DNA from: Gonocerus acuteangulatus
Taxonomy: Eukaryota > Arthropoda > Insecta > Hemiptera > Coreidae
Direction: 5' to 3'
Assembly: GCA_946811695.1 (NCBI GenBank)
Contig: OX328125.1
Coordinates: 109,311,373 to 109,375,372 of the forward strand
Length of the DNA: 64,000 nucleotides
The position numbers were made by a program, and so were the translations under genes. The notes beneath the pieces are model-generated. The model was given only the letters and a program-made list of their open reading frames with translations. It had not been told where the DNA came from and ran no database searches. Shown one piece after another: positions 9,586 through 21,300 of the stretch (positions are counted from its first letter, which is position 1; each line of letters starts with the position of its first letter).

Positions 9586-11922
9586 CTGTTCGCTCTCTAA
9601 ATAGAAGACGAATGGTCCGATTTTGATGAAATTTGGTACAAAAATCTGTCGTCCAATTTGAAAGGTCAAGTTCGTTAACCAGCAAAATCCGCCCACTGGA
9701 AGATGGCGTTTGGGGCGAAATTCGCGCAAAAAAAAATCGTAACGCTTACGTTTTTGAGTTCATAAGCTTGTAAGTACTCTTTTTATAGGCTTCTTGGGCT
9801 AGGAAAACGAATGGAACCATTTTCAAGGCGATAGCTTTAACCGTTTTCGAGAAAACTGAAAAAATAATTTTTGAATGCCGTTTTTGGTTTGGGTACTTAG
9901 AATCAAGGGATTCAGTTGAAACATTTACTGCATGTTCTACTTCCATTAAAACTAATATGTTGAAATTTTGGTTGCGTTTGGAGTTAAGGAAGGGTTAGAA
10001 TAAAATATTTTATTAACAGGCATAAAAAAGTTTTGGTAACTTTGTATACTTTCCTTAATATCTCGAAAAAGGTTGAGAATTTGGGAAACGGAAGAATACC
10101 ATTAGAAAGCTTACTAAATGCTCTACAAAAAAGGTTCTAATGAAAGTTTTGATTAGGCGATGTCAATCGGAGAAATACCGTATGAAATGTCAGTTTTGGA
10201 TTTGTCGATTTCCTTCAAATGTCTTGAAACTGTCGTGGCTCCTACTACGAGTTCTATGGCATATTCCCTAGTGTTTTTAATTGCTTATAGTAGTCAAATG
10301 TATTTGTCAATGAAACAGGATACGTATAATTAGAATCAATATTTTGTTTGTTAGAATTCGAAGATGCCGTATGAATATCTAGATGTGACAGTACTGGTGT
10401 TGATTTCGTTCTTTAGAATTATTCTTGGTATTCCCTATTTTCATCTGTTACCCATAGTTTTTTATTGTTAGTAGATTTTTCTTATTGATTATAGAACATT
10501 AATCTATTTGGCTATAAAACAGGATACGTAAAATTAGTGACAATATTTCGGAGATTTCTGAGCGAAATACGTTTAAGATTTTCTACCACCACGAACGGCT
10601 TTTTTCCTCTATTTTTATCCACTAGATAGGCTTTATTTTGCATATTATTCTATATAAGTTTTATTCAGCAGGGGATTCTGATGAAATGTCGTGTTTTTGC
10701 TGTGGATTTTAAATACGATGTATCTAAGATTGGATAACATTAGCGAGTCTACATAATTAAGAACCGACGACGGAGGATTACTTCTTGCTATGATTTAGTC
10801 TACATACGTATATTAAGTCCTAAATCCAATCCTCCTAAAGTTCAATGCCCGTAGAAACCAGGGGGCCGCAGGAAATTTACCTGCTAAGAGTTAATCCTCA
10901 AGAGCTGTAAATATACCCCAGGTATCTGCCGACACATATACAAAGCCTAGGCGGAGAGCACCCCAAAAACTCAGATCCAAACATAAGGTTATATACTAAA
11001 TATTGATAAAGACTACTTAGTTGTAAACCGATTCATCAATTAGCAATCAATAGTTTTCAACAAAGGTTATATACTAAATATTGATAAAAAGTATTTAATT
11101 AGAAAAAAAAACAATATTCCACAAGACTTGTTTTTGGTCCATTTGTGTCTACTCCATAGACTTAATTAGGTATATTATTCTATTGTAGTTGGGCAACTAA
11201 ACTTTGTTTTATTTTGTTAAATAAAGTTTTTTTTCTTGATTTGTTATTCGTCAAGACTTTTATTTGTCCTTGTGTATTTCCTAGATAGGTTTTATTCAAC
11301 ATATTATTCTATATAGGCTATATTAGGCAGGGTATTCTACTCAATCTTGTGTACTTCTTCTTGATCCTTCTGTACATGGGCGTATATAAAAACAATTTCG
11401 GGGGGGGGGGCTGAGACCATTTCCAGGGTATGGAATACTAAATATTTAGAGCTTGGAATAGTTTTAGGCAACTAAAACGCTATTACACGTAAAATAAAAT
11501 ATGTTTTATGAACTAAGTGATCTTATTTAATTTATTTTTAAGGGTTTTACGAGAAGTTTTTATCATCAATTCAAAATTTCGGGAGGGGCTGCAGTCCCCT
11601 CAGCCCCCCCCCCCCTCATATACGCCCATGCTTCTGTATCCTCTAGAAAGGCTTTATTAGGCATATTTTGTATTGATTTATAGAGCTTTGCTTTAGAATG
11701 AGAGCCAGATTCTGTAATTTCCGCTTCTGTGTAAAAGTTAGCTATTGTCGGTGTCCCTGACGCCTTAATATCACTTTTATTCGAGATGTTCCAGAGGATT
11801 TTGACAATTTTCACAAGATATATAAAAAAAAAAAAGTTTATTTTTTTTTTGTAAGCTTATCAAATGGCACTAGGAACATGAACGGAACCGCGCTAAGATG
11901 CTGCAGTTCCTTCGAGTCGGAC
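9355..11922 (-). mobile_element. DINE-1/Helentron-like element, copy B, with empty site
   Basis: Inserted in the left arm of the palindrome between ...ATATTTTAC-T(5) and T(4)-AACATTTGCG. The right arm shows the uninterrupted site with six T's (14051-14070, reverse strand), so insertion was into a T-run. The left boundary is AGCGCGGTTCCTCCC with the 11-bp hairpin stem GGTTCCTCCCT/AGGGAGGAACC. The right boundary is GGAACCGCGCTAAG...GAGTCGGAC. (TA)n lies at 9488-9582. The copy is longer than others (2.57 kb) because it carries extra DNA, including the MITE at 11375-11630. No Rep/helicase coding was seen. Confidence 0.8.
11375..11630. mobile_element. MITE, family CATGGGCGTATATA, copy 2 with perfect 8-bp TSD
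   Basis: A 256-bp element with CATGGGCGTATATA at one end and TATACGCCCATG at the other, in inverse orientation to copy 1. It is flanked by exact CTTCTGTA direct repeats at 11367-11374 and 11631-11638. The intact 8-bp duplication supports hAT-type mobilisation. Confidence 0.9.
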
Positions 11923-12094
11923 TTTTAACATTTGCGACTAAAATAATGATGCTTTAGGTAAATAGAAGGCATCAATAACACGGCGATAAGCTATATTTTA
12001 AATAATCCCTAAAAAACAATATAAAAAAATGGTATTGTGTTATTTATTAACATTTTAACAATAAAATGCAAATATTCTATGCGTAAAAAGTATT

Positions 12095-12580
12095 GGAACA
12101 CCTGATTTCTCTACTATTGCAGCTGGACTTTGGAAAGGATTAATTCCATATTATCGGTGAACTTTGTCCGGCAGGATGACCCGGAGTCTTATGTGTTAGA
12201 ATCAGATTGGTTTAGTTCAATTTTTTTTACATCGGCCAGAGAGGAAAATAAATTTCTGTTAAAACGCAAAAACTTATTAAGTTTCATAATGAGCGCTAAT
12301 GTTTGTGAGAAATTGGAAAAATTGTAAACCTAAGCTATGTCTCCTTACCAAATATTTACAATCTGTATAGTACAACCAACTCTTAGGCAGAAAAACATCG
12401 CATCAGGAGACCGAAGAGTCTCAATGTATGTGATGAAAGATCAATTTTAAGAAAATCACAGGCAAAACCTCGGCTGATTGCGCCAAAACTTGCGACTGAA
12501 ATCTCGAGGATCATCTGACTGGACTGCATGGTGAAGAGGTAGAGGTAGAGGCCTAGATAGAGGGAGGGTCGCATAGTGAA
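12095..12580 (+). pseudogene. Tc1-like transposase relic, left arm
   Basis: After the terminus-like GTAAAAAGTATTGGAACACC the plus strand carries degenerate coding. One frame gives CDERSILRKSQAKPRLIAPK followed by LATEISRI, matching the DNA-binding linker of Tc1-type transposases. Stops and frame breaks abound. The mirror copy lies at 13255-13650 on the minus strand. Confidence 0.55.
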
Positions 12581-12599
12581 GAGGGTTACCGCGCTGCTT

Positions 12600-13240
12600 T
12601 TCCAGTTTCACGTGATTTGAGAGACAGTCTTCAACTATGTTGCAAGAAGAGAGGTTGTTAGGATAGTTTATTTTTTTACAATATTAAGTGACAGTAGTGA
12701 AGATAGTGATGACATTTCGACAGGGCGTAAATGGTGGATGCACCGCGATATTTAAATCTTCTTTCATTTCACTACCGTTAATAGTTATTCACAATCCCAA
12801 AACACTAATCTCAATTTTTCTAGAGTAAAAATACTACTGCAAACGACCACAAGTGCAGCAGAGGGTGGTATGGGATAGTAAAGGACTTGAATGACCAATC
12901 ACGGAGAAGCAACGTCATAGACCGCTCGAAAAGACAAACTAGTTTGTCTTTAAAAGCGGGCCACTATGCGAGTCCCCTTACTCATATTTGACTGTAGACA
13001 CCAAGCCCCGAGATTTGAGCTCTTCATTCGCTCTCCCCCACACGTTTTGTCAACTTCTTTGGCTAAAAAGGTCTACATTGTACTCAAGAACACTTTAAAT
13101 CCACTGCCAGTATTCAGCAGGATGGATAACACTTTATTTTGACAGCAAAGTATTTTCTATTTGTTAACTTTACTTACACAAAAGTTCTTGGGTACTGTTT
13201 GACCGCGTAATTTATTTTTCCTGAGATCATTTCTTACTGT
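12600..13240. other. Unduplicated centre of the palindrome
   Basis: Contains no recognised ORF. It separates the two arms and would form the loop of a cruciform. Confidence 0.5.
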
Positions 13241-13254
13241 ACTGCTACTCATGT

Positions 13255-13650
13255 CCCGTCAGATGATCCTCGAGATTTCAGTCGCATGTTTTGGTGCAAT
13301 CAGCCGTGGTTTTGCCTGTGCTTTTCTTAAAATTGATCTTTCATCACATACAGTGAGACTCGTTGGACTCCTGATGCTATGTTGTGCTGCCTAGAGAGAG
13401 TTGGTTGTAATATACCAACTTAATATATTTGATAAAAAGGTTTACAATTTTTCAAATTCCTCGCAAACATTTGCGCTCATTATGAAGCGTAATTATAATT
13501 TTTTACATTCCATCAGAGATTTGCCTTCCTTTCAGGTCAATGTCAAAAAATTGAACTAAAACAAAGTGAATCAAACGTATAAGATACCAAGTCATCCTAC
13601 AGGACAAAGTTCACCGATAATATGGAATTAATCGCTTCCAAAGTCCTGCT
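13255..13650 (-). pseudogene. Tc1-like transposase relic, right arm
   Basis: Reverse-complement partner of the left-arm relic, with independent point changes (for example ACTTGCGACTG against ACATGCGACTG). The inward half of the Tc1-like element is lost or replaced by the unduplicated centre of the palindrome. Confidence 0.55.
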
Positions 13651-13701
13651 GCAACAGTAAAGAAATCGGGTGTTCCAATACTTTTTGCGCATTGAATATT
13701 G

Positions 13702-13707
<6 letters not shown>

Positions 13708-13740
<33 letters not shown>

Positions 13741-13906
13741 GGCGCATCGACATAAATCTTGGCCATTAGCGCCGACGTCCAGGGTGCAGCCAGGAATTTT
13801 CTCAGCGAGCCCTGAGATGAGAAAATTTCTGGCGCCGGTGGGGATCGAACGCACCATCTCCCGCTTATGAATCTAGCGCGCTAGCCACTAGACCACGGGA
13901 GACCCC
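13708..13906 (-). mobile_element. tRNA-derived SINE (family 2) with TSD and empty site
   Basis: On the minus strand it starts GGGGTCTCCCGTGGTCTAGT (box A) and carries GCGTTCGATCCCC (box B), then a body ending in GCGCCGT and a long poly-A (poly-T at 13708-13738 on the plus strand). Flanking TGCATTTT repeats (13700-13707, 13907-13914) are the target duplication. The left palindrome arm has a single copy of the site, confirming insertion after the inverted duplication. Confidence 0.9.
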
Positions 13907-14996
13907 TGCATTTTATTGTTAAAATGTTAATAAATAACACAAATACCATATTTTTTATGTTGTTTTTTTAGGGATTATTTAAAATATAGCTTATCGCCGT
14001 GTTATTGCTGCCTTCTATTTACCTAAAGCATCATTATTTTAGTCGCAAATGTTAAAAAAGTAAAATATTCATGGGTGTTCCAATACTTTTTACACTAGCT
14101 GTATATGTTGTGACACAAAAAAGGCCTTTCTCCTTCCAGACCAAAGTCTGTGTCTTGATAACAGATGTTAAAAGTTGTACTGTATCTGCAGTCCCTCAAA
14201 ACCTTTCAAATACACAACAAAAGGGTGTACTGTGGCTTGGTCAAATACCCACTGGCATCCTTGAATTAAATCCTGAACCATTAATGTGAAGTTTTCAGAG
14301 AAATCTGCTTATATCACACATTAAGTATTTTTAAGATATTGTCTAATGGTTTTCAAAGCTTTACCTTCAATGTTTGACACAAAATGATGACTTGAGATTT
14401 TGTAACTTGACACAACATGAAAGCTACAGTAGCTAAGTTGTTGATTCCTTGGCAGTGGATGTTAATTAGAATTTACTTGAACCTCTTTATCATACTATAC
14501 ATTTTTGTTTGCCTTTATAATATTAAGTACTTTTTCCAATAAACAAAATAATAAAAATTTAATCATACTTTATGCTAAGCATAAAACAAAATGATAAAAA
14601 TTTAAAAAGAGGAGGCATAGATTCTAATTATAAATAGAACTACAATAGTTTGTTTTGTACTAGACACAGATAACAAGTTTTAAAACAATTTAAAAAGAGT
14701 TATTAAAAGTAAAAAGTTCATGAATAATAACATTTTAATGAACTATTCAAGTTTACGCATTGCTAAATAGATGCAAAAAGGACCATTTTCGAAAATTCGT
14801 AGCTTCAAAAGTACTCAAATATGCAGGCTGAAATTGTTACTGTAGTTTTATGTTACAAATACGTATAACATAAAAAATTAGATTTTTAATTGTTAAAAAT
14901 TGCACAAATATGAAGTTTAAAAATTTATAAAAAAAAAATAAGGTAACAAATATCAGCGTCAAGAGTACTTTTAATACAAGCTACTTAGGTTTATTA

Positions 14997-15180
14997 TCAT
15001 GTCAAGTGGCCCGGTGGCCGTGAGTGTTAAGGCGTTAACACTCCGGGTCGTGGGTTTGATTCCAACTAGGGGTGGTGGCTTTTCGTTGGAAAAAGAAAAG
15101 GTATCAGCCCTGTCCTGGATAGAAAAGAGTGGTAACCTATAGATAACCCGTATTAAAATTCTTCGTTAATTATAATGGAC
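14997..15180 (+). mobile_element. tRNA-derived SINE (family 1), right palindrome arm
   Basis: CAAGTGGCCCGGTGGCCGTG head with GGTCGTGGGTTTGATTCC as box B. The body runs through AAAGGTATCAGCCCTGTCC and ends near TAATTATAATGGACG. Other copies of the family: 25861-26060 and 56450-56655. Confidence 0.85.
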
Positions 15181-15292
15181 GTCAAAATTCGAATAAATAA
15201 ATTATCATGACAAAAATCAACTTTGATACACATCCCCTTATGCTCAAAAATTATCCTCAAAAGCGGCCTTTTGAGAAACGAGAACAGTTTTA

Positions 15293-16462
15293 TGCAATGG
15301 TAGTTTTCAGATATTGGACTTCAAAATGTTCAAATAGTGAAGAAGACATAAAATATAGATCAGACTGTAAGGGAAACAATGGTGTTTGAATTATTAGTCT
15401 ATGACTTACCAGTTCTGAGAAAATAAGATTTCCATAAGAGCTTATAAACTTAAAATATTTTCTTATTTATTTTTCTTTATTTTATTTTATTTTATTATAA
15501 AATTACGTAATCAAAATGTATGCAGTATCCAGAAAGGATGGCACACGTACTTTAAATAAACTCCCACAACGTGGAAAACATGATGTTATAACCTTGCCCA
15601 GGAGACTCCTCAAGAAATTACAGCCAAGCTATGAAACTTGTAATGTTAAAATAAAGAAGTAACACGAAAAAAGGAAGGCTACTTATTAAAGACCATCGCC
15701 ATTATTCACATATTAATTTGAAAAATTAAACTTGGATAAAATTAATTATTAAATATAGGTTGATAGATACATACATTTTCAGTCCTGTAACAAGCTATGA
15801 GTGGCAGACAATGAAGAGGTACCTGATTCTAGGGAGGTAGCGTCGTCAGTACTATGCCGGCATATATACATTTTAGCGGCTTAGAATGAAAACCTCATAT
15901 CTAAAAAAAAAACGCAAATAACTTTTATATGTTATTAAATGGATATTATTGCTACCGAGAAAGATACAAGATTAATATTAAGTTTCTTTGACACTCAAGT
16001 ATTGTAAAATACAAGCTTATCCATCTAATAACGCGTAAAATATATTTACGTTTTTTTTTTTTTTTTTTATAGATACAAGGTTTTCCATATTTTAATAGGC
16101 CATCCATATTTAAATTATGCATATATCTTATTTGGGCTTTATTACCTTTCTAAAAGAAATCTAAAGAAGTTTGAAGAGGAGATTTATGAGCAAAATTTAA
16201 CCGAAGAAAAAATAGTCTTCTGTTAAAAATCAGTTTGAATGATTAGCGGAAAAAAATTGTTTGATCATATATTTCTATACCTGAAATCAAATACACTCTG
16301 AGCCTGTGTTCGTTGTCGTCTTCCTTCAACTTCATACAATCCCAGAGAATAAAAGGTATTATTGAACAGAAAATTCCTTCTACATTTTATTTACAACAAA
16401 AAGATAAAAACTAAGATAGATAATTAAATAAAGAAGGAATATTTCATCAATTTGATTGCTGT
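15293..16462. other. Intergenic DNA downstream of the DAPIT gene
   Basis: No exon or repeat terminus recognised. A minus-strand AATAAA near 16385-16391 lies about 75 bp past the DAPIT stop codon and is the likely polyadenylation signal. Confidence 0.5.
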
Positions 16463-19400
16463 TTACTTCTTCTTTGGTTTCAAGGATAGGTAGAGAATAA
16501 GTAATCCTATAGATGCGTAAGTTGCTTTGGCCACCTGAAAAATAAATGGGAAAAACATTACAATCTTAAATCTATAAGAAACATATCAGTCCAAGAGCTT
16601 GTAAATGTACACTTCATGAAGTATTTTATACACCTTAAAATTTTGCTATAATGCATCTCTTGGGTAGATAAGAAGGTAAGCAGAGATGGGCATAATTTTA
16701 TTTATAAATAAAAATACGAATTTATTCGTACTTCATATATTTGTGAATGCGAATATAAATAAATTCGTACATCATATATTTGTGAATATGAATATAAATA
16801 AATTCGTATTCATAAGTGTGAATACGAATTTATTTTTATTCACATATATTAAATATAAAAATACAAATAAAATTTTATTCGCAAATTTTTCTGCGAATAA
16901 AAATAAATTCACAGAAAAAATTGTAAATAATCACAAAAAATGTGAATATTTACAAAAATTCAATTGATTACGAAAAAAATCACATTAAAATATATGAATA
17001 AAAATTTATTCACATTATGATTTGTGAATAAAAATTTATTCACAATAAAATTCGCAAATAAATTATGAATTTATTCGTATTAAGATGATATTACGAAAGT
17101 TATTCTTTTTTTTTTTTTTTTTTTTTTCTTTATGGAGGTACAGATGACACACTGTCCCTGCAGCATGGCTGGTGGTCCCCGGCGGACTCGGGGTAAACAA
17201 AAAATTTAGGCACTAAAACCTAGAAGTTAAACGCCTTAAAAAAAAAAAAAAAAAAAAATCACCTTCAATAACATTAGTGATATCATCTTAATACTAATAA
17301 ATTCATAATTTATTTGCGAATTTTATTGTGAATAAACTTTTATTCACAAATTATAATGTGAATAAATTTTTATTCGTATATTTTAATGTGATTTTTTTTG
17401 TAATCACTTGATTTTTTGTAAATATTCACATTTTTTGTGATTATTTACAATTTTTCCTGTGAATTTATTTTTATTCGCAGAAAAAGTTGTGAATAAAATT
17501 TTATTCGTATTTTTATATTTAATATATGTGAATAAAAATAAATTCGTATTTACACATATGAATACGAATTTATTTATATTCGCATTCACAAATATATGAA
17601 GTACGAATTTATTTATATTCGTATTCACAAATAGATGAAGTACGAATAAATTCGTATTTTTATTTATAAATAAAATTATGCCCATCTCTGAAGGTAAGTA
17701 TGTGTTGGTTCGACTTACCGTGGAACATCAGGTACTGCACACAGGGTAAAGGTGCAAAAAAATATAGTTGGTCCAAGAAAAGTGTTTTATTCAGAAGCCA
17801 ACAAACGTTAATGTGAAATTAAGGCAATTTTACAATGAATAATAAATAAGGCAGACACTTTTAAGGGGGTTAACATATAAAAAAATAACACTGAAGTAGT
17901 TTTTTTTAAATATTAAATGGGTTTTATTCACACTGCAATTTAAACACCGTCTTCAATAAACAAAATTGAAAATAATTAAAAATTAATTAAAAAAAAACTT
18001 TTCTCCCCTCCCTTGAACAATTTTGCCTGTTTCTTATGTTTTCAGGTGTGCTGAGTCCGAATCTGAACTCAGAAAAATTCTACCACCCTCTGATTTTGAG
18101 AGAAAAGAGGAGAAACTTGGAAAAAATGAAAAATTGTATTTGAAAATTATTGTCTTTATTATAACAGATTTTTTTTTCTTTTTCAACGGTAAAATATAAT
18201 TAATTGAATCCTGCATGCTATCAGGTATAATACTAGATATGACACAACTCAAAAAATATACACACATCATCAATGAGTATTTTTTTTTCTTTTGTACTCT
18301 TTCTCCTCTGTCTCCCGCTGCAGTGTCCAGCAGTAATCCGCCAGCATCTTCTCATTCCATTTGCCAGTATATCTTTTTTCCATTCTGGATATGTCTTGGT
18401 GGAATCGTTCTCCATGTTCGTCCGAAACTGCACCCAAATTTGGGGCGAAAAAGTCTAGGTGACTATGCAGGAAATGTATTTTTAAGGACATATTGCATCC
18501 CAATGTTTTATATGAAGTAAGCAGTTCTTGGACTATTTTTCGGTAGTCTCTAGTTTTTTGTTTCCCAAAAACTTAGCACATACCTCTCGAAAAGCAATCC
18601 AAGCCTTTTTCTCAGTAGTATTTAACTTTGCTTCAAAAGTGAGGTCCTTGAGTAGATGTCGAATTTGGGGTCCTACGAAAATTCCCTCCTTTATCTTAGC
18701 ATCGCTGAGATGCGGAAATTTTTGTTTTAAGTACATGAAACCTTCTCCTTCCTTGTCCATCGCTTTTCCGAAGTTTTTCATTAGCCCCAATTTTATGTGG
18801 AGTGGGGGTAAAATTATTTGGTTTTTGTCCACTAATGGAGGATTGGTAATGTTTTTTTCACCTACTTTTTCCTTACGCTCTGGCCATTTTTTTACGACAT
18901 AATGGTCTCCTCTTTTTCTGCTGTCCCACTCGCACAAAAAAACAACAACATTTAGTGTAACCTCCTTGGAGTCCTGTAAGCATGGCTACCACTTTAAGAT
19001 CTGAACAAATGCGCCATTTGTACTCATGGTACTTGATTTTTGTAGAAGTATCTTCATGTTGTCATAGGTTTCTTTCATGTGGACCGAATGAGCTACTGGG
19101 ATAGATGGATGTTTGTTTCCATTATGAAGGAGTACTCCTTTTAAACTAAACTTGGAGCTGTCAATGAATAGTCTCCATTCCTCTGGATTGGTTGGCAGAT
19201 CAAGTTCCTGGAGCAAATGAAATACATCATTGCAAAATACAAGATTTTCTTCCATCGAGAAAAAGCATAGAACTCCTGATTCCCGTTTTCTGAAGAAAGA
19301 TATATTCACGCCTCCTTCCAAGAGATTCCATTGTTGCAACCTTGACCCAAGCAGCTGAGCTTTTGATTTTGGGAGATCTAAATCACGAACAAGATCATTC

Positions 19401-21225
19401 CATCGCCTCTGATTTATGAGCTGTGGCTGAGTTTCAGAGGGGCTGGACGAACTTGAAATTTCTTCTTGTTGACTGGTTCCAGGTTGAGGTGAAACGCTTT
19501 CAGAATCGCTGCACTCCTCAGAACCAAGACGGAGCTTACTCGGATTTGGTGGGATGGGCATGGAGGCATCATGTGGAGTTGGTCTCATGGCAGAGGGGAT
19601 GTTGAGATAAACAATTTTCTTTTTGCTCTTGAACGAGAAACCTTTGATTGTGGTCATGCAAAAATAGCAATCGGTCACGTGATTTGTAGGTTCTCGCCAT
19701 ATCATGGAACTGCAAATGGCATTGACTTATGTGTCCCATTTAGCCAACCAGTCAGAGAACGTGAGCATGAATTACAGCATATTTTAGGAGCCCAGGATTT
19801 GTCCTGATCACTTACTTTACATCCAAAGTATAACTCGTATGCCTTCTTCACCAGCGGAGTCAGAGGTTTCTGAGTGGACTTGAATGTGACTTCACCACAA
19901 ACATAGCAAAAGGAATCAGGCTTATTTATACACTGTCGTGACATTACAGAGAAAAAGTGAACTGTTCCCAGAACAATGATGGCACAACTGAATATCCAAA
20001 TAAGTGCGTTTAGCGAAAGCCTCGAGAGTACTGATCAAATTCTAGAAGAAAATAGTGACAAGAGAGGGGCTGAGTGGGAGAGGGGGAGTTGGGGTATTAA
20101 GGGTGAAAGGGGGGCAGGTAAGGATTTGAATGAAAAGGATACCACCATAAAAGAGAAAGGAAGGTCGTTCCCCTAAAGATCCAGGTAGAGACCAAATCCC
20201 TGCCTCAAGATCAAAAGTCCGATTCGCAGGAACTGCGTCATCTTAGCGCGGTTCCGTTCTTATCTCTAGTGCTTATGAAGGCAAAGAATAGAAACAGTTA
20301 TTACTTTGTTTAGATCAATAGCGAAACAGCTATCCAAATGAAATCTCAAACAAACCAGTCTTGAAAGGTCTTGATTTACAATCTTACCTGTATGGGTCAG
20401 CTATACCATAAGTCGGGCAGAAAGGCCTCCGCTCAGAGGCATTTGGAAAGCCTTGGGATCTCTCTCTTTGAACGCTACATTTATGACAATAAATTGATCT
20501 TCTTATTTTACTTAATCTGTTTTATTGTCAAATACATTATCTGACTATAAGCAATTTAAAAATAACAAGGAATAAAACAGACAAAAAGAACAGTTCGAAT
20601 AAGTGAAATCAATTACTTTAAAGTTTTAAGCACTTATTTCTCCGATTGACATTGCCTAATCAAAACTTTCATCAGAATCATTTTTGTAGAGCATTTAGTG
20701 AGCTTTCTAATGGTCATCTTCCGTTTCCCAAGATTCTCAACCTTTTTCGAGATATTAAGGAAAGTATACAAAGTTACCAAAACTTTTTATGTCTGTTCAT
20801 AAAATATTTTATTCTAACCCTTCCTAAACTCCAAACGTAACAAAAATTTCAACATATTAGTTTTAATGAATGTAGAACATGCAGATAATGTTTCAACTGA
20901 ATCCCGTGATTCTAAGTACCCAAACCAAAAACGGAATTCAAAAACTATTTTTCCAATTTTCTCGACAACGGTTAAAGCTATCGCCTTGAAAATGGTTTCA
21001 TTCGTTTTTCTAGCCCAAGAAGCCTATAAAAAGAGTACTTACAAGCTTATAAACTCAAAAACGTAAGCGTTACGATTTTTTCTGCGCGAATTTCGCCCCA
21101 AACGCCATCTTCCAGTGGGCGGATTTTGCTGGTTAACGAACTTGACCTTTCAAATTGGACGACAGATTTTTGTACCAAATTTCATCAAAATCGGACCATC
21201 AGGGAAGCCAGAAATGAGCGAACAG

Positions 21226-21300
<75 letters not shown>

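Larger units (their letters stand above)
8122..15292. repeat. 7.2 kb palindrome (inverted duplication) with Tc1-like core
   Basis: The left arm (8122-9354 continuing at 11923-~12580) is the reverse complement of the right arm (~13255-15292) over roughly 1.9 kb per arm, apart from later insertions. The centre, ~12600-13240, is not duplicated. Both arms contain the same tRNA-derived SINE, the same Tc1-type terminus (GTGTAAAAAGTATTGGAACA) and the same Tc1-like coding relic. Two insertions occur in one arm only, at 9355-11922 and 13708-13906, so each arm serves as the empty-site control of the other. Point differences between arms show the event is not recent. Confidence 0.9.

Noticed and set aside
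9120..14289. Identical frame (GVPILFTLAVYVVTQKRPFS) at 9120-9377 minus and 14071-14289 plus
   Set aside because: The same non-coding arm sequence read twice because of the palindrome; it spans a Tc1-like terminus.
16686..17685. Two mirror frames rich in NKNTNLFV
   Set aside because: They are the two arms of the fold-back MITE.
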